Below, one piece after another: positions 53,338-61,426 of a stretch of DNA of 64,000 nt. Every line of letters starts with the position of its first letter. Within the stretch, counting starts at the first letter, position 1. Both the position numbers and the translations under genes were made by a program. This DNA comes from Methanotrichaceae archaeon (GTDB lineage Archaea > Halobacteriota > Methanosarcinia > Methanotrichales > Methanotrichaceae): contig JABLXE010000008.1 in assembly GCA_013178225.1 (NCBI GenBank), forward strand, positions 1-64,000. The letters are read 5' to 3'. Below the pieces are notes generated by a model. The model saw only the letters and a program-made list of their open reading frames with translations. It was not told the DNA's origin and ran no database searches.

Positions 53338-53592
53338 ATGTTCTCCGAGTACATCCATGCTGCTCTTGAATTAGCCGAGTATGATAAGCTGGAAGACGGC
53401 TCGTTGGTAGCTACTGTTCCAGGACTCCAGGGTGTAATAGCAATCGGCGACACATTCGAGGAGTGTCGCAGAGATCTCATCGAAGTGATCGAGGAATGGA
53501 TAGTAGCCCGCCTGCAATGGGGGTACTCGATCCCACCTATCGCAGGCCATACCATAGATTCCTCGAAGGAGCCCGTTGCAGTTGTCGAATAA
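53338..53592 (+). CDS. HicB-family antitoxin
   Basis: An 84-residue protein with the partial-RNase-H HicB fold: AALELAEYDKLEDGSLVATVPGLQGVIAIGDTFEECRRDLIEVIEEWIVARL. It should bind and inhibit the HicA RNase encoded next; the stop codon overlaps the hicA start region, so the two are translationally coupled. The C terminus is short and has no obvious DNA-binding domain. Confidence 0.85.
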   Translation: MFSEYIHAALELAEYDKLEDGSLVATVPGLQGVIAIGDTFEECRRDLIEVIEEWIVARLQWGYSIPPIAGHTIDSSKEPVAVVE

Positions 53593-53808
53593 GCTCACTC
53601 CGATCACCAGGCGTGAACTTATCAAGAGACTGGCGAGATTGGGATTTACGGGCCCGTATCCCGGCAAGAAACATAATCATATGGTAAGGAATGAAATTTT
53701 TGTAATAATCCCAAATCCCATCATAATGAAAAGATCAGCGTAAAGCTTCAGCTAATAATTCTCAGAGAGGCAGGAGTCAGCAGGGAAGAGTGGCTTTCTG
53801 CAGAATGA
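53582..53808 (+). pseudogene. HicA-family mRNA interferase, frameshifted
   Basis: From TTG 53582 the frame reads LTPITRRELIKRLARLGFTGPYPGKKHNHMVRNEIFVIIPNP, a HicA start with the catalytic His in the GKKHNHMV strand. It then stops early, while the next frame continues HNEKISVKLQLIILREAGVSREEWL to TGA 53806-53808, the usual HicA end. One missing C in AATCCCAT near 53718 explains the break. The toxin is either inactivated or the read is wrong. It overlaps hicB by 11 bp. Confidence 0.82.
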
Positions 53809-53897
53809 GATTAAATTGTAAACATTTTAAGGATTTTGACTCTATTCTAGAGGTCAAGCAACGGATTTAAGTTTAATCAGCATTATTTGTTACATTT

Positions 53898-54695
53898 ATG
53901 AGAACGGCGAGATTCGTTCTATTATTCCTGGCCCTGGCGCTGCTTTTTAACGCCGTATGTGCTCAGGAATACTGTCTGCTGCGAAAGCCGCAATTCATCT
54001 CCGATCCCTGTCCATGCTATAATTTCTATCTGGCCAAAACCACAGGAAACGATGCCAGAGCGATGACGGACGGATTTTCCTGCTATGTCACCGATCTGGG
54101 TGCCCGTGAGGGATGGGAGGTAGATTCTGATTTCGGAGGCCCGCATGACTGGACTTCAGGCGATGCGGCCATGGCTGTGGTCAGCCCTTATTATGATGAC
54201 TACTACGGGTGCGACGACTGCCGCAGCGGAGGGGACGGCGGAGACGGCTCGGGTTCCGTGGGCACAGCAGGCAGTTACGCCAAGGGAGCGCTCCTGGTAG
54301 GTCCGGTCTCCATACCGGCAATAAGCACCACGCCGACCGATGTCGGTGTTTTCCTGGAGAACGGCACGCCTTACATAGTGGTAGGGGAGGGCGAATGCAG
54401 CCTCTGGAGCGATAAAACTGATGGCGTTGATTCCTGCTTCGTCTATGCCCAGTGGAGAATCGGAGACGTGCCGCAGGTATGGGGCCAGCTCAAGCTGGTT
54501 GATCCAACGGTGCACCTCTCAGAGCTGATTGAACAGCAGACTGGAGAGCCGCCCGTTTACAATCCGGCCCACGTTTATGAGGCGGTGGTGATCGGCGAAG
54601 GAAAGCCGCTGAAGGCCATGGTCCATGACGGAGGAGGCTACAGCGATAACAACGGCGAGCTTCAGATAAGCGTCTACGAGGCGATAGGAGGCTGA
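53898..54695 (+). CDS. Exported Cys-containing protein of unknown function
   Basis: The signal peptide FVLLFLALALLFNAVCAQ is followed by a Cys-rich start (EYCLLRKPQFISDPCPCYNFYLAKTTGNDARAMTDGFSCYV), a Gly/Asp-rich linker (CDDCRSGGDGGDGSGS), and a beta-rich C-terminal half with two more cysteines. Six to eight cysteines in an exported archaeal protein suggest disulfides. GATTTAAGTTTAAT about 30 bp before the ATG and no ribosome site suggest a leaderless mRNA. No family recognised. Confidence 0.7.
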   Translation: MRTARFVLLFLALALLFNAVCAQEYCLLRKPQFISDPCPCYNFYLAKTTGNDARAMTDGFSCYVTDLGAREGWEVDSDFGGPHDWTSGDAAMAVVSPYYDDYYGCDDCRSGGDGGDGSGSVGTAGSYAKGALLVGPVSIPAISTTPTDVGVFLENGTPYIVVGEGECSLWSDKTDGVDSCFVYAQWRIGDVPQVWGQLKLVDPTVHLSELIEQQTGEPPVYNPAHVYEAVVIGEGKPLKAMVHDGGGYSDNNGELQISVYEAIGG

Positions 54696-54776
54696 TCAAT
54701 AACCGTTTATGAAAGTAATGTTAATTTCTTTTTAAAATGGAAGCTTCTCAGGCCAGACCTTCCCACAGCTCCACTT

Positions 54777-54962
54777 TTAATGAACAGGCATCTCTCGACC
54801 GATCTCCTTTGCTGTCATCAGCCAGAGCTGCATGGCAATCTTGACTTCTTTTAGCGCTCGCTCTTCCGTCTCGCCGAAGGCTGAACAGCCCGGCAGCTCC
54901 GGAACAACGGCAATGAATCCCTTGTCATCTTCGCTGTAGAAGATCTCAATTGCGTACATCAC
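54777..54962 (-). CDS. HicB-like antitoxin (short form)
   Basis: A 61-residue HicB domain: IEIFYSEDDKGFIAVVPELPGCSAFGETEERALKEVKIAMQLWLMTAKEIGREMP. The short form lacks a DNA-binding tail. CCTCC on the plus strand just upstream (GGAGG-type site on the minus strand) supports the start. No recognisable HicA is adjacent; the small frame 20 bp upstream might be a partner. Confidence 0.8.
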   Translation of the reverse strand: MMYAIEIFYSEDDKGFIAVVPELPGCSAFGETEERALKEVKIAMQLWLMTAKEIGREMPVH

Positions 54963-54982
54963 TCCACCAGGAGGTTATATTT

Positions 54983-55180
54983 TCAATGACTTTTATTAAC
55001 TGCTTGACCCGATAAGCCTTTATCCGTCTGGCTTCGTTCTGGAAATTTAGGATCTCCTCTCTTGAAAATAGACTCGATGGCTACCAGCGCTTTTCCGAGT
55101 CTGAACGTCAACATCTTCTGCAATTGATAGACCTTGCAAACCGTACCCTCTTTGGAATAGAATTGTCTCCTCCCCTTCAC
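54983..55180 (-). CDS. Possible small basic protein upstream of hicB
   Basis: A 65-residue frame (KGRRQFYSKEGTVCKVYQLQKMLTFRLGKALVAIESIFKRG...) on the same strand, 20 bp before the HicB-like gene. Basic and compact, it could be a toxin partner or a remnant, but it is not recognisably HicA and its GTG start has no good ribosome site. Confidence 0.28.
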   Translation of the reverse strand: MKGRRQFYSKEGTVCKVYQLQKMLTFRLGKALVAIESIFKRGDPKFPERSQTDKGLSGQAVNKSH

Positions 55181-55262
55181 TGGGCCGTGATGTCTTCAAA
55201 AAACCAATGAATTTAAAAATTTCAAGGTTTAGCTGGAATTGTCAAATGCAAGAAATTTCAGG

Positions 55263-55364
55263 TGCCGGGGGCGGGATTCGAGCCCGCGACTTCGAGATGT
55301 CTCAGGCGCGTATCTTCCAATTACCCTATGAGTCTCGCGCCCTAACCAGCTAGGCCACCCCGGC
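55263..55364 (-). tRNA. tRNA-Met(CAT), elongator, with 28-nt intron
   Basis: The minus strand folds as a tRNA: acceptor GCCGGGG/CCCCGGC, D arm GCCT...GGGC, anticodon stem CGAGA/TCTCG with loop CTCATA-A, T arm GCGGG-CTCGAAT-CCCGC and discriminator A. An intron of 28 nt sits after position 37, the canonical archaeal site, leaving a 74-nt mature RNA. Anticodon CAT could in principle be tRNA-Ile2 (lysidine/agmatidine type), but the body resembles archaeal elongator tRNA-Met, which commonly has an intron here. CCA is not encoded. Confidence 0.88.
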
Positions 55365-55467
55365 GCAGCAAATTCCCTCAGCAGAATGGTTACATAAGGT
55401 TTTTGCTTCGCAGGACGGAGAGCGAAGCAATCTTCTTAAATGAAGCCCCAAATCAGCCTGAGTTTCT

Positions 55468-56664
55468 ATGCCCTCCGATATCTCCGGCACGGTGAGCGAT
55501 TCGCTCTCCGGCAAAGTCATAGTGGTAGGCGTCACCGGCTCCATAGCCGCTGTGCGCGTGATAGACCTGATTCGCGACCTCCTGCGCCGCGGTGCGGAAG
55601 TGCACTGTGTGGCCAGCCCCGCCGCCCGCCAGATCCTGCACCCCTGGGCGCTCGAATATGCCTCCTCCCAGCCGGTCATAACCGAGATCACCGGCCGGGT
55701 GGAGCATGTGGAGTTCTGCGGCGTGGGCGGCCGGGCCGACCTGCTGCTGATCGCGCCGGCCACCGCCAACACCATCGGCAAAATGGCCTGCGGAATTGAC
55801 GACACACCGGTCACCACCTTCGCCACCACCGCTCTGGGGAGCGGAAAGCCGGTGATGGTGGTCCCGGCCATGCACGAGGCCATGTACTGCCACCCAGCTG
55901 TGATCCGCAACCTGCAGGCCCTGCGGGAGATGGGCGTGGTCCTGGTGGACCCGAGAATCGAGGAAGGAAAGGCCAAGATCGCCGAGAACGGGAGGGTGGT
56001 CCTGGCGGTGGAGAGGCTTCTTGGAAAGGGCGACCTTTTGGGCAAGAAGATCCTGATCACCAGCGGATCTACCGCCGAGAAGGTGGACCCCATCAGAATC
56101 CTCACCAACCGGGCCTCGGGAAAGACCGGAATCGAGATCGCGCTCGAAGCCTACCGGCGGGGGGCAGAGGTAACTGTGGTTCACCGCTTCCCGCAGGACC
56201 TGCCCGTCTCCCAGGTCTACGCCGAGTCGGCCCAGGAGATGCTGGATGCGGTGATGTCCGAGCTTTCCCGCGGCTACCATGCACTGATCAGTGTGGCGGC
56301 TGTAGCCGACTACACCCTGGACCCCTACCAGGAGAAAATCAAGTCCGGCCAGGATCTGATGCTGCGGCTGCACCCCACCCAGAAGATCGTGAAGGCGGTG
56401 CGGGCCGCCTACCCCGACCTGAAGCTGGTCGGCTTCAAGGCCGAGACCCACATCTCAGATGATGAGCTGGTGAGAAGGGCCAGGGATTCCATGCGGGCCT
56501 CAGGCCTGGACCTGATGGTGGCCAACGACGTGGGCTCCGGCGGAATGGGGTCGGATGAGAACCGGGTGCTGATAATTAGCGAAGGCGGACTCCGGTCGCA
56601 GGTCCAGGGAGCAAAGAGCCTGATTGCCCGCCGGGTAATCGACGCGCTGGTCGAGGTGCTATGA
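55468..56664 (+). CDS. coaBC: Bifunctional phosphopantothenoylcysteine decarboxylase / phosphopantothenate-cysteine ligase
   Basis: The 398-residue enzyme makes 4'-phosphopantetheine for CoA in two steps. The CoaC half (1-185) is a flavoprotein with the family residues VEHVEFCGVGG (active His), APATANTIGKMACG and the substrate motif PAMHEAMY. The CoaB half (190-398) starts ITSGSTAEKVDPIRILTNRASGKTG and contains VGFKAETH and VANDVG. Its stop overlaps the pantoate kinase start, so coaBC, pantoate kinase and PPS form one operon holding most of the archaeal CoA pathway. Confidence 0.96.
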   Translation: MPSDISGTVSDSLSGKVIVVGVTGSIAAVRVIDLIRDLLRRGAEVHCVASPAARQILHPWALEYASSQPVITEITGRVEHVEFCGVGGRADLLLIAPATANTIGKMACGIDDTPVTTFATTALGSGKPVMVVPAMHEAMYCHPAVIRNLQALREMGVVLVDPRIEEGKAKIAENGRVVLAVERLLGKGDLLGKKILITSGSTAEKVDPIRILTNRASGKTGIEIALEAYRRGAEVTVVHRFPQDLPVSQVYAESAQEMLDAVMSELSRGYHALISVAAVADYTLDPYQEKIKSGQDLMLRLHPTQKIVKAVRAAYPDLKLVGFKAETHISDDELVRRARDSMRASGLDLMVANDVGSGGMGSDENRVLIISEGGLRSQVQGAKSLIARRVIDALVEVL

Positions 56665-57491
56665 AGGCCTTCGTTCCCTCGCACATCACCGGATTCTTCG
56701 CCGCCCATCGAAAGAGCGATCCCCTGGAGTCCGGGTCCGTCGGCTGCGGGCTCAATTTGTGCCTGGGAGCCACGACCACCGTTGAGAGGTCGGAGGAAAC
56801 GGTGATCCTGCTAAACGGCCTCCCCAACCAGGCTCCAGTTAGCCGAATGGTGGTGGAGAGCCTGGCCCCATGCCCGGTGGTCGTGGACACCCGCCTCCCC
56901 ATGCCGGAGGGCGCGGGCTTTGGCGCCAGCGGAGCCGGGGCTCTTGGCTGCGCCTATGCCCTCAATGCCTGTTTTGATCTGGGGCTCACCTGCAACCAGG
57001 CTGCGGCTGTGGCCCACAGGGCAGAGGTGACGTGCAGAACCGGCCTCGGGGACGTGATCGCCCAGAACACCGGCGGCCTGGTCATCCGTCTTCAGCCCGG
57101 CGCACCGGGACGGGGGGTGGTTGACCGGATACCGACACCGCCCCTGCCGGTTCACTATGTGGTGCGGGGACCAATCTCCACCAGCGAGGTCCTCTCCGAC
57201 GAAGCCCTCATGAGGTCCGTGAACCGCTTGGGTGAGCGCTGCCTGAAGGCGCTCTTGAAGAGGCCCACGCTGCCGGAGTTCATGCGGCTGTCCCGGCTCT
57301 TTGCCACCGAGACCGGCCTGGCGCGACCGTGGGCCGTGGAGGCCATGGAGGCTGTAGAGGCCGGAGGAGGCCAGGCCAGCATGATCATGCTGGGCGATGC
57401 CATCTTCTCCTTCGGAGCAAAAGAGGCGCTGCAGGAGTTTGGAGAAGTGAAGACCACAATGGTATCAGAGAGGGGAGCAAGCCTTGACTGA
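56661..57491 (+). CDS. Pantoate kinase (archaeal GHMP kinase)
   Basis: Archaea phosphorylate pantoate before joining beta-alanine, using this GHMP-type kinase instead of bacterial pantothenate kinase. The protein of 276 residues opens AFVPSHITGFFAAH, and has the Gly-rich ATP loop MPEGAGFGASGAGALGCAYAL and the third GHMP motif region near IMLGDAIFSFG. It overlaps coaBC by 4 bp and PPS by 8 bp. Confidence 0.93.
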   Translation: MKAFVPSHITGFFAAHRKSDPLESGSVGCGLNLCLGATTTVERSEETVILLNGLPNQAPVSRMVVESLAPCPVVVDTRLPMPEGAGFGASGAGALGCAYALNACFDLGLTCNQAAAVAHRAEVTCRTGLGDVIAQNTGGLVIRLQPGAPGRGVVDRIPTPPLPVHYVVRGPISTSEVLSDEALMRSVNRLGERCLKALLKRPTLPEFMRLSRLFATETGLARPWAVEAMEAVEAGGGQASMIMLGDAIFSFGAKEALQEFGEVKTTMVSERGASLD

Positions 57492-58242
57492 AATTCCCAG
57501 GAGCCACCCACGTTACGCGTCCCTGGTGGCCCGAGAGCGGGTGGCAGATGGCGTAAAGAAGGGCCTTACCAGCACCCAGGGGCTGATTGCCCAGGGTCGG
57601 GGAGAGGCCTTTGATTATCTGCTGGGAGAGAGGACCACTCCCTCCGCAGCCGAGGCGGAGAAAGCTGCTGCGGCCATGCTGCTGCTGGCAGAGCGGCCTG
57701 CCCTGAGCGTAAACGGAAACGTGGCCGCGCTGGTCCCGGAAGAGATGGTAGAATTGGCCTGGGCGCTGAACGTGCCTCTGGAGGTCAACCTCTTTCACAG
57801 GACCGAGGAGCGGGTGGGAAAGATCGCCCGGCTGCTGCGAGAGCAGGGCGCGGTCCGGGTGCTGGGCGAAGAGCCCGATACATCCGTTCCAGGACTGGAT
57901 CACGCCCGGGCCCTGGCCACGCGTGGAGGAATTTACGACGCCGATGTGGTGCTGATCCCGCTGGAGGATGGAGACCGCTGCGAGGCCCTGGTGGCCATGG
58001 GCAAAAAAGTGATAGCTATCGACCTCAACCCCCTGGCCAGGACCTCTCGCAAGGCCACTATCAGCATTGTGGACAACATCGTGAGGGCGGTTCCGAACCT
58101 CACCGCTGCCGTCAGGGAGCTGTCGCAGACCGGTCCCGAGCAGCTGCAGGAGATCCTGGACAGCTATGACAATGCCAGCGTGCTGCGAAGAAGCGTGCAG
58201 GAGATGATGTCTCATCTGCAGGCGCAGTTTCGGGAAGAATGA
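57484..58242 (+). CDS. 4-phosphopantoate-beta-alanine ligase (phosphopantothenate synthetase)
   Basis: This archaeal enzyme condenses phosphopantoate with beta-alanine. Its 252 residues match the family (former DUF137) throughout: IPRSHPRYASLVARERVADGVKKGLTSTQGLIAQGRGEAFDYLLGE, SVNGNVAALVPEE, VEVNLFHRTEERV-type segment and IAIDLNPLARTSRKATISIVDNIVRAVPNL. Starts with TTG inside the end of the kinase gene. Confidence 0.95.
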   Translation: MTEIPRSHPRYASLVARERVADGVKKGLTSTQGLIAQGRGEAFDYLLGERTTPSAAEAEKAAAAMLLLAERPALSVNGNVAALVPEEMVELAWALNVPLEVNLFHRTEERVGKIARLLREQGAVRVLGEEPDTSVPGLDHARALATRGGIYDADVVLIPLEDGDRCEALVAMGKKVIAIDLNPLARTSRKATISIVDNIVRAVPNLTAAVRELSQTGPEQLQEILDSYDNASVLRRSVQEMMSHLQAQFREE

Positions 58243-58288
58243 AGAGAAACGCCCCCCCAATCATGGATCACCGCCCTAGCCGCCGCAT

Positions 58289-59131
58289 TTATCCTCTGGA
58301 CCGGGCCGCCTTCTGCACGCTCTGGTCCGGGTCCTGAGCCAGACGCTCTACAACCGAGCTGGGAGTAGTTGGATTCTGGGCCACAGCTTCGCGGACTTTC
58401 CAGGACCAGTGACCGGAAAGATCTTCGAGAACGCCGGGATCGGTCCTGGGATTCTGGGCTACTGCCTGGCGCACTTCCCAGCTCCGCTCCTGCGAGAGGG
58501 ACTGCAAGACCTCCGGCGGAGTCCTGGGACCCCTGGCCACCGAGACCCTGACGTCGGTTACGCGGTCGGATGCCAGATAGCCCAGAAGCTCCAGCGAGGT
58601 TGCGGGATTGCAGGCCACCTTGTCCCTCACCAGCCAGCTCACGTCTCGGGACAGCTTGAAGAGCCATTCGGAGGCCGCCTTTGGATTGCCGGCAACCGCA
58701 GCTCGAACGTGCTCGTCCCGGTCTGCAGACAGAAACTGCAGCACCGCGGTGGGAGCGCTGGTGTTTTTGGCCACAGCCTCCCTCACCGGGAAGCGGTTCT
58801 TGTCCAGAGAGTAGTCGAAGTCCATCATCTCATCACCGGCCAGTTCCTCCAGAACCGCCTCTGGTGTGTGGGGATTGTTGGCCACTGCCGCGCGCACAAA
58901 GCCACTGCTGTCGCGCGAGAGCTGGTTCAGCAACTCCTGAGGTGCGCCGGGATTGCCGGCTACTGCCTCCCTCACCCACTGCACTTCATCTCTGCCCAGT
59001 TTTCTGAGAACCTCCTCTGGTGCAGAAGTGTCCCATCCGGCCCGGCGGCGAAGGTGCCAGTCCCGGGACCCGGAGAGTTCCTCCGCCGTTACATCCTTGT
59101 CTTCCTGCATCCTACCCTCGTTTTCCGGCAA
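58289..59131 (-). CDS. LRV/HEAT-like repeat protein
   Basis: The 280-residue protein is made of about nine helical repeats of 24-25 residues (some with insertions), each of the form V-R-x-A-V-A-x-N-P-x-T-P-x-x-V-L-x-x-L-x-x-D. This matches the leucine-rich-repeat-variant (LRV) pattern, a curved protein-binding scaffold. The N-terminal cysteine cluster of nitrogen-fixation LRV proteins is absent. The start TTG 59131 follows GGAGATAG; ATG 59110 is possible. It is probably co-transcribed with the Vms1-like gene 22 bp upstream. Confidence 0.82.
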   Translation of the reverse strand: MPENEGRMQEDKDVTAEELSGSRDWHLRRRAGWDTSAPEEVLRKLGRDEVQWVREAVAGNPGAPQELLNQLSRDSSGFVRAAVANNPHTPEAVLEELAGDEMMDFDYSLDKNRFPVREAVAKNTSAPTAVLQFLSADRDEHVRAAVAGNPKAASEWLFKLSRDVSWLVRDKVACNPATSLELLGYLASDRVTDVRVSVARGPRTPPEVLQSLSQERSWEVRQAVAQNPRTDPGVLEDLSGHWSWKVREAVAQNPTTPSSVVERLAQDPDQSVQKAARSRG

Positions 59132-59153
59132 CTATCTCCCTGCAACATCTTTC

Positions 59154-60089
59154 TCAGGCCCGGTAGCAGATGAAGCTGTAGGCATCCTCCAGGACCTGCT
59201 CCGGCCTTCTCAGATCGTGCCTCTCCAGCCGCCTCTCCACCACAGGGAGGCCCAGGGCGGGCGATATCTGCCTGGTGAGGGAGGAGTCTCCACCCAGAAC
59301 CACGTACCTGGCCACGGATGAATACTTCTTCGAAAAGGCCGACCATTGCTTCAACACTGCCTCCAGATGGTTCTTTATGTCCTCTTCGCGCAGCCGCTCA
59401 AACCTCTTCTGGGAAAAACCGCCCTTTGAATGCTTCTCCTTTACCTGGTTTGAGACGACCTCCATCTCCTCAAAGCCGCCACTTCCCAGGGCCATTCCCA
59501 TCAGAGTATCTCCGGCATGGGCGGACACGATGAGCACCGGGGTCTCCGTGATCTCCTTCATGGATTGCAGCTGAAATCGCCCTCCCAGGGACAATGCCGC
59601 GTCCTGTAGGGGAAAGGGCGGCACCAGCAAAAGCGTGAAGAGCGTGGGACAGCTCAGGACCATCCCGCCCCGCCCGGAATCGATGAATGAAAGGAGCTTC
59701 CTGGCCTGGTAAGGGAGATCCGGGGGCAGGTTTTCGGCATTTGGAAGATAAGCAGTGAGCAGATCCTCGTAAGGGGAGACCAGGGCCTCCAGCCTCTTTT
59801 CCAGCCTTTCGAAATCCCGCGGGGACAGTTTCTCGCCCAGAGTGCGTTTCTCATCCAGCCTTTCGGAAGCGGACGGTGGCGGAGCCTGGACTGTGGCTGC
59901 CGCCTTCTGTTCAGCGGCTTTCAGGGCTAAATTGGCCTCCTGATAGGAGTGGCTTAGCTTTTTGATCTTCTCCTCACGCTTTTCCAGAGTGCGCAAGAGG
60001 TCATCCCTGTCACGCTCCAGCTCCTGTAAACGGGCTTGCAGCTCCGCCACCTGATCTTCCAGCTTCTTCTTGCCGAAGATGTCCACCAT
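59154..60089 (-). CDS. Vms1-like (release-factor-fold) protein with N-terminal coiled coil
   Basis: Residues about 8-70 form a coiled coil (KLEDQVAELQARLQELERDRDDLLRTLEKREEKIKKL). Residues about 165-305 have the eRF1/Vms1 fold, with the loop KHSKGGFSQKRFERLREEDIKNHL corresponding to the GGQ-like catalytic loop (GGxSxxRF) of Vms1/ANKZF1 peptidyl-tRNA hydrolases that rescue stalled ribosomes. Here the loop reads GGFSQ. ATG 60089 (MVDIFGKKK) is preferred to the GTG 18 bases upstream because of a GTGAG site. A role in ribosome rescue is inferred. Confidence 0.75.
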   Translation of the reverse strand: MVDIFGKKKLEDQVAELQARLQELERDRDDLLRTLEKREEKIKKLSHSYQEANLALKAAEQKAAATVQAPPPSASERLDEKRTLGEKLSPRDFERLEKRLEALVSPYEDLLTAYLPNAENLPPDLPYQARKLLSFIDSGRGGMVLSCPTLFTLLLVPPFPLQDAALSLGGRFQLQSMKEITETPVLIVSAHAGDTLMGMALGSGGFEEMEVVSNQVKEKHSKGGFSQKRFERLREEDIKNHLEAVLKQWSAFSKKYSSVARYVVLGGDSSLTRQISPALGLPVVERRLERHDLRRPEQVLEDAYSFICYRA

Positions 60090-60199
60090 AAGGCTCACTT
60101 CCCACACTGCATCGGCCTTAAGGGCAATAACTCTTTTTCTGCCATTGCGGAAAAAAGCGGGATATCGGGTGAGAAAGATGGACCAAAAAGGAGATTGAG

Positions 60200-60289
60200 C
60201 GGACTCGCTGGGACTCGAACCCAGGTCAGCGGGTATCTCCGATCAGAGATCTCCGAAGCCCGCTAGGATGTCCTCTACCCTACGAGCCC
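60200..60289 (-). tRNA. tRNA-Arg(TCG) with 18-nt intron
   Basis: The minus strand gives acceptor GGGCTCG/CGAGTCC (one G-U pair), anticodon stem GCGGG/CCCGC with loop CTTCGG-A, T arm CTGGG-TTCGAGT-CCCAG and discriminator G. The 18-nt intron follows position 37. The D arm (GGGTAGAGGACATCCT) is slightly unusual. The mature tRNA is 72 nt. CCA is not encoded. Confidence 0.85.
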
Positions 60290-60518
60290 AACCGGACTAT
60301 GATCTGAGCATCTCTCCTATTAACCTTTCCAGCAAACCAATGCGCACCATGCCTGGAATTGACGATCGGCCAGACCGCATATTCGTGGTGAAAGCGAAGA
60401 AGATGCCCCAAGAGCATGATTCATGGCTGCAAAAGAAGATAATACCGGGTCAGGCCTTTGGTAATAGAGGATGCTCTGTCAAAAGAGTAATATGTTGATA
60501 CCGCTATATAATATCTGG

Positions 60519-60845
60519 ATGAAGAATTCTCCATTGGCCTGCCCGTTTGTGGCCAGGGAATGTCTGGGCAGAGGATGCCTGGCCTGGGACGGTTCGGGCT
60601 GCAGGCTGATTCCGAAAGCGGCAGAGAGCCCAAGCCCGTTTGAGCAGAAGCTCCGCAGCACCGCACCCCTCATGTACAGGACCCTTTTGGATCTGGTAAA
60701 TGTCATGGAGGAGATCTCAAAGAGCTGCGGCAAATGCGGTCCTGACCTGTGGAACTACTCCCAGCAGGCCAGAGCCAGCCTGCTGGACGAGCTGACCCGG
60801 GCTGAGCTGGCCGAGGTCGGCATCAGAGAGAGCGGGAAAGAGTAA
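60519..60845 (+). CDS. Cys-rich N-terminal small protein of unknown function
   Basis: ATG 60519 gives a 108-residue protein whose first 30 residues hold four cysteines, ACPFVARECLGRGCLAWDGSGCRL, followed by a helical body with a further KSCGKCGPDLW and an acidic helix (LLDELTRAELAEVGIRE). The six cysteines suggest metal or cluster binding. No ribosome site before this start; the longer frame begins at 60471. It leads a run of small genes (zinc ribbon, UPF0248) with 20-45 bp gaps, likely one transcript. Confidence 0.65.
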   Translation: MKNSPLACPFVARECLGRGCLAWDGSGCRLIPKAAESPSPFEQKLRSTAPLMYRTLLDLVNVMEEISKSCGKCGPDLWNYSQQARASLLDELTRAELAEVGIRESGKE

Positions 60846-60865
60846 TACTTAAGGAGACACAAACG

Positions 60866-61027
60866 ATGGCCGGAACCAGGTTTCTTGTCGCCTGTCCCAG
60901 GTGCGGCTACACCGCCGAGGCCTGGACGGAAGATGGCGTGACGGCCCAGGTGCGCTGCAAGATGTGCGGCTTTAGGGGGACTCTGCCTCATCCGGACCTC
61001 AAGGAACGGCCCTGGAGGACAATTTGA
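60866..61027 (+). CDS. Small zinc-ribbon protein
   Basis: The 53-residue frame after AAGGAGAC has two CxxC pairs (ACPRCGYTAEAW and RCKMCGFRG) separated by 18 residues, the standard zinc ribbon. The role may be nucleic-acid or protein binding. It lies 20 bp after the preceding gene and 43 bp before the UPF0248 gene. Confidence 0.75.
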   Translation: MAGTRFLVACPRCGYTAEAWTEDGVTAQVRCKMCGFRGTLPHPDLKERPWRTI

Positions 61028-61070
61028 GATCTTGCCGGGAGACCCGGAAGACAGCCCTGCTGATGATAGG

Positions 61071-61316
61071 ATGAGAACCAGCCACGCTCTGATGCTGCGC
61101 TTCCTTCACGATCCTCAATACGAATTCCATAAGGTGGAGGTGGAATACGTAAACCGGGGAGCCCCAGGGGATCGCTCCACGGTTATCGGAAGACATATTC
61201 GCAGCCTGGAGCAGGGGGGAATGGAGATTGAGTCTGAGGCGGGCATTACGTTCATTCCCTATCACCGTATCCGCAGGATAAGCTACGATGGAGAGGTGAT
61301 GTGGAAGAAAGATTAG
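61071..61316 (+). CDS. UPF0248 (DUF504) protein
   Basis: From ATG 61071 the 81 residues match UPF0248: MRTSHALMLRFLHDPQYEFHKVEVEYVNRGAPGDRSTV, ITFIPYHRIRRISYDGEVMWKK. The longer TTG frame is rejected because homologues start with M-R-x-S-H-A-L. Members often neighbour RNA-processing genes in archaea and may bind RNA; the exact role is unknown. Confidence 0.85.
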   Translation: MRTSHALMLRFLHDPQYEFHKVEVEYVNRGAPGDRSTVIGRHIRSLEQGGMEIESEAGITFIPYHRIRRISYDGEVMWKKD

Positions 61317-61426
61317 GGGGCCTATTATCCAGCCCCGCAGCTGCTGGCGCGAAAGGAATGCTTTGCACAATGCTTGGGCGCTTGAATCGCGTTTGCCGTT
61401 TGCCCAGCAGGCCTGGAGGAGGGCGC

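Noticed and set aside
60340-60498. Short plus-strand frame after tRNA-Arg
   Set aside because: Lacks a ribosome site and any family-like pattern; left as intergenic.
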